Shown one piece after another: positions 57,183-64,000 of a stretch of 64,000 nucleotides of DNA (positions within the stretch are counted from its first letter, which is position 1; each line of letters begins with the position of its first letter). A program made the position numbers and the translations under genes. Source of the stretch: DAOMNO01 sp035443885 (GTDB taxonomy: Bacteria > Planctomycetota > Phycisphaerae > Phycisphaerales > SM1A02). The notes under the pieces are model-generated. The model made no database searches. It was not told the origin of the DNA and saw nothing but the letters and a program-made list of their open reading frames with translations. The stretch lies in NCBI GenBank assembly GCA_035443885.1, contig DAOMNO010000003.1, positions 124,001-188,000 of the forward strand, in the 5' to 3' direction.

Positions 57183-57191
57183 ATTTGCACC

Positions 57192-58397
57192 ATGAGTACC
57201 ATCGCCGCACCGCACCAGCTTCGCGAGATGATCAAAGAGGAGCTTGCCGACCTCATCTCTATTCGTCGCGACCTGCATGCGCATCCTGAACTTGGCTACA
57301 ACGAGCATCGCACGTCAGGCGTCGTCCAGCGCGAGCTGGAAGCGGCGGGCATCGACTTCGCCCGCAATCTGGCGGGCGGTACCGGCGTGCTCGGCCACCT
57401 TCCGGGTGAAGCGGCCCGCGCCATCGCGCTGCGCGCCGATATGGATGCACTCCCAATTACTGAGCAAACCGGCGCACCATACGCTTCAACTTCACCCGGT
57501 GTGATGCACGCCTGTGGCCATGATGGACACACCACAATGCTCATCGGTGCGGCTCGCGTGCTTGCACGCCTGGCGGAAGAGTCCCCACTGCCGAGGCCGG
57601 TTACCTTCGTCTTTCAACCCGCTGAAGAAGGCGGCGCGGGCGGCCAGAAAATGGTGCAGGACGGCTGCCTCGACGGTTCGGTCATCGGCCCGCCCGTTGA
57701 GATGATCTTCGGACTGCACGGGTGGACGCATCTGCCGCTTGGCGTCGTCTCCACGCGCGTCGGCCCCATGCTCGCTGCGTCGGATCGATTCGAAATCGTC
57801 GTGCGCGGCACCGGTTCGCATGCGGCGTATCCACAAATCAGCCGCGACCCGATCGTCGCCGGTGCGGCAATCGTGCAAGCCCTTCAACAGATCGCTTCGC
57901 GCAACGTCGGCCCGCTGGATTCCGTCGTCGTTTCCGTCACGCAATTTCACGCAGGCACAACGCACAACATCATCCCCGCACAGGCGTCCATCTCCGGCAC
58001 GTTGCGAACATTGCTGCCGGAGACACGATCGCTCGCCAGCAAGCGGCTGATTGAAATCGCCCAGCACATTGCTCGCGCGCACGGTTGCGAAGCGGACGCA
58101 ACCTACATCGAAGGCTATCCCGTTACGCGCAACGATGCGCAGGCGGTCGCCATCTTTAACACGGTCGCTCGCGAAATGCTGGGCGAGGCCAATGTGCCGC
58201 CGCTGGAGAATCCTGTCATGGGCGGCGAAGACTTCTCCTACTACGGTGAAGTCGTCCCGGCGTGCTTCTTTGCGCTGGGCCTGATTCCCAAGGGTAAGAC
58301 CGTGATGCCCGACCTGCATCAGTCCAACTTCGATTTCAACGACGATGCGATCGCCATCGGCGTGGAACTGTTCTGCAGGCTCGCTCTTCGCGCGTGA
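57192..58397 (+). CDS. M20D-family amidohydrolase (HipO/IAA-amino-acid hydrolase type)
   Basis: 401 residues. Metal ligands and catalytic residues appear in the usual order: R-R-D-L-H-A-H-P-E-L-G-Y, A-L-R-A-D-M-D-A-L-P-I, M-H-A-C-G-H-D-G-H, F-Q-P-A-E-E-G-G-A-G-G and the dimerisation-domain H in G-T-G-S-H-A-A-Y-P. G-G-E-D-F-S-Y-Y closes it. It removes an acyl group from an N-acyl amino acid. The gamma-glutamyltransferase gene begins on the last base of its stop, so both are read together, consistent with breakdown of small acylated or gamma-glutamyl peptides. A long N-terminal frame extension to 56814 is rejected. Confidence 0.94.
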   Translation: MSTIAAPHQLREMIKEELADLISIRRDLHAHPELGYNEHRTSGVVQRELEAAGIDFARNLAGGTGVLGHLPGEAARAIALRADMDALPITEQTGAPYASTSPGVMHACGHDGHTTMLIGAARVLARLAEESPLPRPVTFVFQPAEEGGAGGQKMVQDGCLDGSVIGPPVEMIFGLHGWTHLPLGVVSTRVGPMLAASDRFEIVVRGTGSHAAYPQISRDPIVAGAAIVQALQQIASRNVGPLDSVVVSVTQFHAGTTHNIIPAQASISGTLRTLLPETRSLASKRLIEIAQHIARAHGCEADATYIEGYPVTRNDAQAVAIFNTVAREMLGEANVPPLENPVMGGEDFSYYGEVVPACFFALGLIPKGKTVMPDLHQSNFDFNDDAIAIGVELFCRLALRA

Positions 58398-60178
58398 TGA
58401 ATCGCACAGCGATGCGCTTTCGACTTGCACCATCACTGACCGCGACTTTCTTCTGTGCATTAGCTGCCGTTGCGTTGCCAACGCAAGCCATCGCGCACGA
58501 TGAACCGGTGTATCGCCGCGCCGCGGTGGCTGCGGATCATCCCGTCGCATCGCGCGCGGGGTTGGAAATGCTTGAACGTGGCGGTAACGCGGTCGATGCA
58601 GCCGTCGCAGCCAGTTTCTGCCTCTCTGTCGTTCGCCCATACTCCTGCGGGATTGGTGGCGGCGGGTTCATGGTCATTCACATTCCCGCGGATCACCAAG
58701 CCCCCGCGCAGCAGATCGTGCTGAACTACCGAGAAACCGCGCCCGCTGCAGTCGCACCGGAGTATTTCGTCGCACTCAACGACCCGCTGGCCAGTCGATT
58801 CGGCGCTCGCGCGGTGGGCGTGCCCGGCACCGTGGCTGGACTGCTGCACGCGCTCGAGCACTACGGCACGCTTGATCGCGCTGTTGTGCTTCAACCTGCC
58901 ATCCGTGCCGCACGCGAGGGTGTCCCGGCGGATGCGAATCACGTCGCAGCCGTGCAGCACTTGAAGCGACTGCGCGATGAATACCCCGAACTGCGTGAGC
59001 TTTCACAACCGATCTGGGAAACATTCTGCCTGAACGGAACGGCACAAGTCGGCGATCTCATTCGTCAGCCTGCCAAGGCACGCACATTGCAACTCGTCGC
59101 GGAGCACGGTGCGGATGTTTTCTATCGAGGCGAAATCGCGGAAGCTATTGCGCGAACGGTGCAGTCGCCGCCTGACGGGCGCGCCGGGGCGCTCACACTC
59201 AATGATCTCTCTGCGTATGCAGTCATAAGAAGCACACCGCTTCGCGGCTCTTTTTACGAGTATGAACTGCTCGCCATGCCTCCGCCAAGCAGCGGCGGCA
59301 TTGCGATGATTCAGATACTCGGCATCATGGAGCGTGTGCTCCGCGCCGAGCCAACACTGCTTTTCCACAACAGCCCTGCGTATGTGCATCTGTTAGCGGA
59401 AGCAATGAAACACGCCTTCGCCGATCGCGCCGAGCATCTGGCAGATGCCGCCTTCGTCAATGTGCCGATTGATCGTTTGATTGACCCGGCGTATCTGGAC
59501 GACCTCGCAAGCCGGATCGATCCAGCGCGCGTGCTGGACGATCGCTTTGGATACGGTTCCATATCACCTGCACCGCAGGATGGTGAAACGCTCCCCGGTC
59601 GAGGCGGAACCAGTCATCTTTCCGTCATCGACTCGCGCGGCATGGCGGTCGCCTGCACCGAAACAATTAATCTCATCTTTGGTTCGCTGCTCACCGTGCC
59701 AGATTTCGGCATCGTGCTCAACAACGAGATGGACGACTTCACCACCATCCCCGGCGCGCCCAACGCGTTCGGCCTCAGGCAGTCCGATCGCAACCTGCCC
59801 GAGCCGGGCAAGCGGCCGCTCAGCAGCATGTCGCCGACGATTCTGGTGAAGGATGGCCGCGCGGTGCTCGTCGCTGGCGCTTCAGGCGGGCCGCGGATCA
59901 TCACCGGCACCGCACAGGCGTTACTCAACAGCATCCTCTTCAACATGCGCCCCGCGCAGGCCGTCGGCGCTGCGCGATTTCATCACCAATGGATGCCGAT
60001 GACGCTGCAACTGGAAGCCAATCGGTGGAGCGAACAGACGCGCCACGAGCTTGCGCAGCAGGGCCACACGCTCGGTTCAACCAGTGATGTCGGCGTCGTG
60101 CAGCTCATCCGCGTGCATGAAGACGGTATTCGAGCGGCCAGCGATCCTCGCAAGGGCGGCGCGCCAGCGGGCCATTAG
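58397..60178 (+). CDS. ggt: Gamma-glutamyltransferase, exported
   Basis: 593 residues. A signal peptide (F-F-C-A-L-A-A-V-A-L-P-T-Q-A-I-A) precedes A-A-V-A-A-D-H-P-V-A-S-R-A-G, G-G-N-A-V-D-A-A-V-A, and G-I-G-G-G-G-F-M-V. The N-terminal nucleophile Thr is in G-R-G-G-T-S-H-L-S-V-I-D (about residue 408), where autoprocessing makes two subunits. N-N-E-M-D-D-F and P-L-S-S-M-S-P-T-I-L also match. It cleaves gamma-glutamyl bonds such as in glutathione in the periplasm. It starts on the last base of the M20 gene stop. GTG 58394 is a less likely start. Confidence 0.94.
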   Translation: MNRTAMRFRLAPSLTATFFCALAAVALPTQAIAHDEPVYRRAAVAADHPVASRAGLEMLERGGNAVDAAVAASFCLSVVRPYSCGIGGGGFMVIHIPADHQAPAQQIVLNYRETAPAAVAPEYFVALNDPLASRFGARAVGVPGTVAGLLHALEHYGTLDRAVVLQPAIRAAREGVPADANHVAAVQHLKRLRDEYPELRELSQPIWETFCLNGTAQVGDLIRQPAKARTLQLVAEHGADVFYRGEIAEAIARTVQSPPDGRAGALTLNDLSAYAVIRSTPLRGSFYEYELLAMPPPSSGGIAMIQILGIMERVLRAEPTLLFHNSPAYVHLLAEAMKHAFADRAEHLADAAFVNVPIDRLIDPAYLDDLASRIDPARVLDDRFGYGSISPAPQDGETLPGRGGTSHLSVIDSRGMAVACTETINLIFGSLLTVPDFGIVLNNEMDDFTTIPGAPNAFGLRQSDRNLPEPGKRPLSSMSPTILVKDGRAVLVAGASGGPRIITGTAQALLNSILFNMRPAQAVGAARFHHQWMPMTLQLEANRWSEQTRHELAQQGHTLGSTSDVGVVQLIRVHEDGIRAASDPRKGGAPAGH

Positions 60179-60183
60179 CGCCA

Positions 60184-61260
60184 TCACACATATCGCAGCG
60201 AACGATTGAAAAATCCCAGCTTGGCCGCGTCCTTCGCAAGGGAAAGCGTTTCCTCAGCCGCTGCATTCGCGCGTGCGCTGCCGTCCTTGAGAATCTCAAG
60301 AATCACACGATCGTTACCTTCATATTGTTTGCGCCGTTCGCGCATCGGCGCCAGCAGCGCGTCGATGGCTTCAGCGACTTCCGCCTTGATGTGTCCGTCG
60401 CCGATGTTGTCGCCCACTGCATAAGCCCGCTCAAGTTGCGCAATCCGCGATTCATCCGGTATGAATGTACGCACGTACTGAAACAGCGCGTTGTTCACAT
60501 CGCCCGGCTCGGTCATCGACTGCCTTCCTGTGTAAAGCTGGCCCATCTTCTTTTTGATGGCCTTGAGATCGTCGGTGATGAAAATCGCGTTGCCCAGACT
60601 CTTGGACATCTTGTTCACGCCATCCGTGCCGACCAGCCGCCCTACCTTGCCCACATCCGCCACCGGCACAGGAAACACGCCGCCCAGCTTCTCGTGGTCT
60701 GCATCATCCGCGTGCTCATCCACCTTGCAATAAAGCTGGTTGAACTTGCGCGCCACCTCGCGCGTCAACTCAAGGTGCGGCACCTGATCTTCGCCCACCG
60801 GCACCGAATGCGCGCGGAAAGCCAGAATGTCCGCTGTCTGCCCGACGGCGTACAACGGAAAGCCGAAGCTGTAGTTCTCGCCCAACCCCTTCACCTTGAT
60901 CTCGTCCTTCAGCGTGGGATTGCGCATTACACGGTTGAACGGCAGCAGCATTGCGAACAGAAACGTCAACTCGCTGATCGCAGGCACTTCGCTCTGCAGG
61001 AAGATCGCGCTCTTTGCAGGATCAATCCCCATCGCCAGATAATCGCGCACGATCTCCAGACAATCTCTGCGAATCTCATCCGGCTTTTCCGAGCGCGTGG
61101 TGAATGCGTGCAGATTCGCCAGAATGAAGAAACACTCGTGTGAATCCTGAAGTTCAACACGACGCTTGACTGAACCGACGTAATGGCCGAGATGGAGTTG
61201 GCCCGTCGGCGTATCGCCTGTAAGAATGCGCGGCTTCGCGCCGCCTTCGTGAGAAGTCAT
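60184..61260 (-). CDS. trpS: Tryptophanyl-tRNA synthetase
   Basis: 358 residues from ATG 61260. The class I signatures are G-D-T-P-T-G-Q-L-H-L-G-H-Y (the HIGH element) and K-M-S-K-S-L-G-N (the KMSKS element). G-E-D-Q-V-P-H-L-E-L-T-R also matches TrpRS. It charges tRNA-Trp in the cytoplasm. A TACAGT box ends 7 bp before this ATG, ruling out the longer start at 61371. It converges with ggt with 5 bp between stops. The type IV pilin-like gene lies 40 bp upstream on the same strand. Confidence 0.97.
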   Translation of the reverse strand: MTSHEGGAKPRILTGDTPTGQLHLGHYVGSVKRRVELQDSHECFFILANLHAFTTRSEKPDEIRRDCLEIVRDYLAMGIDPAKSAIFLQSEVPAISELTFLFAMLLPFNRVMRNPTLKDEIKVKGLGENYSFGFPLYAVGQTADILAFRAHSVPVGEDQVPHLELTREVARKFNQLYCKVDEHADDADHEKLGGVFPVPVADVGKVGRLVGTDGVNKMSKSLGNAIFITDDLKAIKKKMGQLYTGRQSMTEPGDVNNALFQYVRTFIPDESRIAQLERAYAVGDNIGDGHIKAEVAEAIDALLAPMRERRKQYEGNDRVILEILKDGSARANAAAEETLSLAKDAAKLGFFNRSLRYV

Positions 61261-61267
61261 AGCGCGT

Positions 61268-61273
61268 ACTGTA
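61268..61273 (-). promoter_or_regulatory. Predicted -10 box (TACAGT) of trpS
   Basis: TACAGT on the minus strand ends 7 bp before ATG 61260, with no Shine-Dalgarno, predicting a leaderless message. Confidence 0.5.
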
Positions 61274-61300
61274 GCAACCGCGCCGGGGATGTGACCCGCA

Positions 61301-62080
61301 TCACGGCGTTGGATCGTTGCGCAACCGCAACCCGCCGGACGATCCATCCACCCCCGCCGCAGGCATGGCATGCGTGGGAATCGGATCGAACATCACCGGC
61401 CCGACCACGCCGCGCGGCAGCACTTCGCGGAAGCGCACGGACCCATCGAGAAACAGCAGGTTCGTCTTCGCGCCTTCGCCGTGCCAATCTGCTGTACGGC
61501 CGGTATTCTCCGCCACTTCGTACCACATCGCATCGCCCATCACCAGCAGACGCGCGGGCGATGTCGTAATCTCCGCGCGGCGAAGACCGCGTGCTTCATC
61601 CGGCAGGCCCGCAAGCCGCGCATCGAACAGCGCGGGATTCGCGCGGTAGCTCGTGCCGAACGAGCGGCACGCCGTGCGCCGACCAGTGCCGATATCGCCC
61701 ACCTCGCCCGCGATGCCGCGATCCGCAGGGCAGCAGAACATCTGCGTTGCTCGGCCGCGCGCATCGCCTGGTGAAATGCACTGATTCAACGGGCGGTTGT
61801 AATCCAGGAACGGCGAGCCATCGACGGCGGAAAACCGCACGCCGCCCCACTGCCAGCCCGGCTGCACCGGCACAAACGGAAACTCATCCCCGTTCTCCGC
61901 AAGGCAGTTCTTCACCGCCTGGCCGATCTTCCGCAGGTTCTCCGCGCACTGCTCGCGATGGCTGAACGACCGCGCAGAAGTCAGCGCGGGCAGCAGCAGC
62001 GACAGCAGCACCACGATCAAGCCGACCGCGATGAGAACTTCCACCAGCGTAAAGGCGCCCCTTCGGCGCGGAGAGAACAT
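61301..62080 (-). CDS. Type IV pilin-like protein (prepilin N-terminal methylation motif)
   Basis: 259 residues from ATG 62080. The N-terminus R-R-R-G-A-F-T-L-V-E-V-L-I-A-V-G-L-I-V-V-L-L-S-L-L-L-P is a type IV prepilin leader: cleavage after G, methylated Phe, Glu at +5 and a long hydrophobic helix. The rest is a globular domain of about 210 residues resembling planctomycete DUF1559/H-X9-DG-type pseudopilins, with L-L-F-L-D-G-S-V-R-F near the end. Such proteins are exported through a type II secretion or pilus apparatus and are abundant in planctomycetes. GTG 62089 is an alternative start. trpS follows 40 bp downstream. Confidence 0.85.
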   Translation of the reverse strand: MFSPRRRGAFTLVEVLIAVGLIVVLLSLLLPALTSARSFSHREQCAENLRKIGQAVKNCLAENGDEFPFVPVQPGWQWGGVRFSAVDGSPFLDYNRPLNQCISPGDARGRATQMFCCPADRGIAGEVGDIGTGRRTACRSFGTSYRANPALFDARLAGLPDEARGLRRAEITTSPARLLVMGDAMWYEVAENTGRTADWHGEGAKTNLLFLDGSVRFREVLPRGVVGPVMFDPIPTHAMPAAGVDGSSGGLRLRNDPTP

Positions 62081-62242
62081 GCCATTCACTATACGAAAAC
62101 TCCGCCAAAACCGGTTCCCGATTTGTCGCCCGCCCGTCCCACCCCCCAACTCCCGCACAACCACCGGCCAACCCACACCCGAGCTGCCGATCCGCATATT
62201 GACCGGATACATGCCCGACCATGTCCGAGGGCCGGGGGTTCG

Positions 62243-62281
62243 GGGGGTGCCATGCTTCGTCCCGCAGGGCGAAGCATGATT
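62243..62281. repeat. Dispersed palindromic element, copy 2
   Basis: Arms CATGCTTCG (62251-62259) and CGAAGCATG (62270-62278) with inner CCC/GGG, the same as at 50692-50730 except for one loop base. Flanking G-run and TGC, and trailing ATT, are also shared. Confidence 0.8.
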
Positions 62282-62352
62282 TGCTGCATCATCTCGACCA
62301 CTCACTCAACGAATGCCCCGCATCATCCATGCATTCCCGGAAAGAGCGAAGC

Positions 62353-62392
62353 AGATTCACAGCAGAGCATGCAGAGAGCGCGGCATCAATGG
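62353..62392. repeat. Second shared module, copy 2
   Basis: A purine-rich segment beginning GATTCACAGCAGAGCATGCA that matches 25 of 30 bases of 50727-50756. It has drifted more than the palindrome. Confidence 0.5.
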
Positions 62393-62435
62393 AAAGGTTA
62401 CATCAACGGCGACCAACGATCACAAATCGATCACC

Positions 62436-62717
62436 TCACCGCCATTGCATCCACAGCATCATCGCGCAGACGGAAGCATGCAGCAGAATAATGAGCCACA
62501 GCACGACGTTGTAAGACGTCTTGCGGTTCTTGTGTCGCAACCATCGCTGCGCGACGATCGCGCCGGGCCAGCCGCCAAGCAGTTCCAAGAGGTGCAGCGT
62601 CGATTCGCGTGTGCGCGCTCGGCCGCGCGTGGCGGCTCGCTTATCGTGCCAGAAAGCAAGAATCGTTACAACGCTCATCAGCGCGTAGCACGCGCCCGCC
62701 CACGCCAACGGCGTCAC
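62436..62717 (-). CDS. DUF1294 family membrane protein
   Basis: 93 residues. It begins with a membrane helix (A-G-A-C-Y-A-L-M-S-V-V-T-I-L-A-F-W) then the diagnostic D-K-R-A-A, L-H-L-L-E-L-L-G-G-W-P-G-A and H-K-N-R-K-T-S-Y, and ends in a second helix (V-L-W-L-I-I-L-L-H-A). This matches DUF1294, a small membrane family of unknown role often fused to cold-shock domains. The GTG start overlaps the photolyase stop by 4 bp (GTGA), so the two are translationally coupled. Confidence 0.9.
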   Translation of the reverse strand: MTPLAWAGACYALMSVVTILAFWHDKRAATRGRARTRESTLHLLELLGGWPGAIVAQRWLRHKNRKTSYNVVLWLIILLHASVCAMMLWMQWR

Positions 62718-64000
62718 GATTTCACCGCCTTGAACGCGCGCAGCGCGCGGTCGCGCGCTTTCGCATGGTTCACAATCGGGTCCGGGTATGCTGCCATCCC
62801 CCGCATCAGCGGCGGCAGCTCGCTCGGCTCATGTACGGCATCACCATCAAGCTGCTCCAGCTCTGGGCAATACTTCTTGATGAACGTGCCATCAGGATCG
62901 AACTTTCGGCTCTGACTCGCAGGATTGAAGATGCGGAAGTACGGCGCAGCGTCCGTGCCGGTGGACGCGGACCACTGCCAGCCGCCGTTATTCGCAGCGA
63001 GATCGCCATCGATGAGATGCTGCATGAAAAATCGCTCGCCCAGGCGCCAATCAATGAGCAGGTCTTTCGTAAGGAACATGGCGACGATCATGCGCAGGCG
63101 GTTGTGCATCCAGCCGATCGCGCGCAGTTGGCGCATCGCTGCATCGACGATGGGAAAGCCTGTACGCCCTTCGCACCAAGCGCTGAACGCCGATGCATCT
63201 TCCACCCAGCGCACCTGCTGCGTTTCAAGCCGAAACGGCAATCCCATGCTCACGCGAGGGTACGCAACCAGCACATGCTGATAAAACTCGCGCCAGATCA
63301 GCTCTTGCATCCACACGACTGGGCCTTGTTTACCCACGTCAAGCCTGCCGCCGTTCGCTTCCATCGCGGCGTGCAAACACTGGCGAGGCGAGATCGCGCC
63401 CGCGGCGAGATAAGGCGAAAGTGTGCTGGTGCCATCGGTCGCAGGCGAATCTCGATCCGCCGCGTAGCGATCGATTCGCTTCTCGATGAATCGCATCAGT
63501 CGTCGGCGGGCTTCCTTCTCACCCGCAGGCCAAACGGACGCATCCGCTGCGAACGACTCAAACCCTGCGACATGCTTCGGCACTTCGCTCGGCGCGATGC
63601 CTGTCTCGGCCTGCTTGCGCGGCGGCGGCAGCGCCTCAACGCCACGTTCCATCACCACCTGCTGCCATCTGCGCTTGAACGGCGTATAGACGCTGTAGAA
63701 CTGGTCCGCCTGCGTGCGCACATCGCCCGGTTCAAGAATGACACGATCCGTGAACAAGCGCGCCGCGCGGCCTGCCTTGTCAAACGCCCGCTGCACGCGC
63801 GCATCACGTGCCCGCTCGTTCACCTCATATTCGCGATTGAAGAACAGTTCATCGCAGCCGTGCGCTTCCGCCACGCGCAGCAGCGCTCGCGGGGCATCGC
63901 TGAAGTGATCCGCCCGCTCAATCAAGAGTGGAATATTCTTCGCAGCGAGTGATGACGAAAGCTCGCGCAGCGTGCGGAGCCAGAAGTCGATTTTGATCGG
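62714..64000 (-). CDS. phrB: Deoxyribodipyrimidine photolyase/cryptochrome (5' truncated by window)
   Basis: The frame is open to the window edge and begins with F-W-L-R-T-L-R-E-L-S-S-S-L, the first-helix pattern of photolyases, so only the extreme N-terminus is missing. The FAD-binding C-terminal half has T-S-T-L-S-P-Y-L-A-A-G-A-I-S, E-L-I-W-R-E-F-Y, G-F-P-I-V-D-A-A-M-R-Q-L, H-N-R-L-R-M-I-V-A and W-Q-W-S-A-S-T-G-T-D-A. The enzyme repairs cyclobutane pyrimidine dimers using blue light and FADH. The CPD photolyase class rather than a cryptochrome is the better guess. The DUF1294 gene follows with a 4-bp overlap. Confidence 0.92.
   Translation of the reverse strand, partial: PIKIDFWLRTLRELSSSLAAKNIPLLIERADHFSDAPRALLRVAEAHGCDELFFNREYEVNERARDARVQRAFDKAGRAARLFTDRVILEPGDVRTQADQFYSVYTPFKRRWQQVVMERGVEALPPPRKQAETGIAPSEVPKHVAGFESFAADASVWPAGEKEARRRLMRFIEKRIDRYAADRDSPATDGTSTLSPYLAAGAISPRQCLHAAMEANGGRLDVGKQGPVVWMQELIWREFYQHVLVAYPRVSMGLPFRLETQQVRWVEDASAFSAWCEGRTGFPIVDAAMRQLRAIGWMHNRLRMIVAMFLTKDLLIDWRLGERFFMQHLIDGDLAANNGGWQWSASTGTDAAPYFRIFNPASQSRKFDPDGTFIKKYCPELEQLDGDAVHEPSELPPLMRGMAAYPDPIVNHAKARDRALRAFKAVKS

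Larger units (their letters stand above)
62081..62435. other. Intergenic region, 355 bp, with palindrome copy 2
   Basis: No supported gene. It holds the second copy of the dispersed palindrome (62243-62281) and, 75 bp on, the second shared module (62353-62392). The rest, including a T/C-rich stretch near 62100-62150, shows nothing I can assign. Confidence 0.6.

Noticed and set aside
57492..58640. 382-codon open frame on the - strand
   Set aside because: Antisense to the M20 and GGT genes, both well supported.
62609..63952. 447-codon open frame on the + strand
   Set aside because: Antisense to the photolyase, which has conserved FAD-binding motifs; this frame has none.
1..64000. CRISPR array, prophage, integrated plasmid or defence island
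   Set aside because: I saw no regularly spaced repeats, integrase, capsid, terminase, toxin-antitoxin or restriction genes.

Overview
The window looks like a chromosomal segment of a planctomycete, most likely class Phycisphaerae. Three predicted proteins carry dockerin-like Ca-binding repeats of the D-L-N-G-D/D-V-x-D-L-L/L-x-x-W-G type. One exported protein ends in a PEP-CTERM-like tail (VPAP, hydrophobic stretch, poly-Arg). An ECF sigma factor sits next to a large Ser/Thr kinase with a transmembrane segment, and single-copy housekeeping genes are scattered rather than kept in their usual operons. DNA is GC-rich (about 60%) and packed: several convergent pairs end 2-10 bp apart or overlap. 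I saw no rRNA, CRISPR array, prophage or complete insertion sequence.

Layout. 1-1768: end of an FtsX-type permease and an HlyD-type adaptor (exporter). 1771-5949: GH57 amylase-like enzyme, a secreted dockerin protein with a clear terminator, and a GmhB-like HAD phosphatase. 5954-9550: radA and a VKOR-DsbA-DsbA fusion. 9842-14465: ABC-F ATPase (uup), a solitary nuoH and an aldehyde dehydrogenase. 14622-18667: two lipoproteins (one SOUL-like), deoC, an FKBP isomerase, a Lys/Ala-rich histone-H1-like protein and PspC. 18681-22844: a probable TetR-controlled operon (TetR, DUF1761, SRPBCC) and an AbgT transporter with an unusual insert. 22938-30351: a two-gene AddAB-like helicase-nuclease and folA. 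30445-39832: HEAT-repeat proteins, a DegT aminotransferase, an MDR dehydrogenase, cupin and metallo-hydrolase divergent genes, an MCE (MlaD/MlaF) pair and two tandem DUF4190-like paralogs. 39910-45388: murD, two tRNA-Arg genes, and a kinase/ECF-sigma pair divergent from a small exported protein with structured leader and trailer. 45448-50322: dockerin protein, C-N hydrolase, a beta-repeat protein with about fifteen 22-residue repeats, and rnc. 50323-52257: an accessory patch with a dispersed palindrome, the PEP-CTERM-like gene and a small dockerin gene. 52258-57146: rpmH, aroK, PilZ, a Fur-like regulator, ilvC, uppP, a CYTH protein and a membrane protein. 57192-64000: M20 amidohydrolase and gamma-glutamyltransferase, trpS, a type IV pilin-like protein, a second palindrome copy, DUF1294 and a truncated photolyase.

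Gene expression signals fall into two classes. Some genes have a clear Shine-Dalgarno sequence (for example 17684, 20174, 39832, 44371, 45448, 53403). At least sixteen others have no Shine-Dalgarno but carry a TANNNT box, often exactly TACACT, ending 6-9 nt before the start codon. That arrangement predicts leaderless transcripts and is the most consistent unexpected signal I found.
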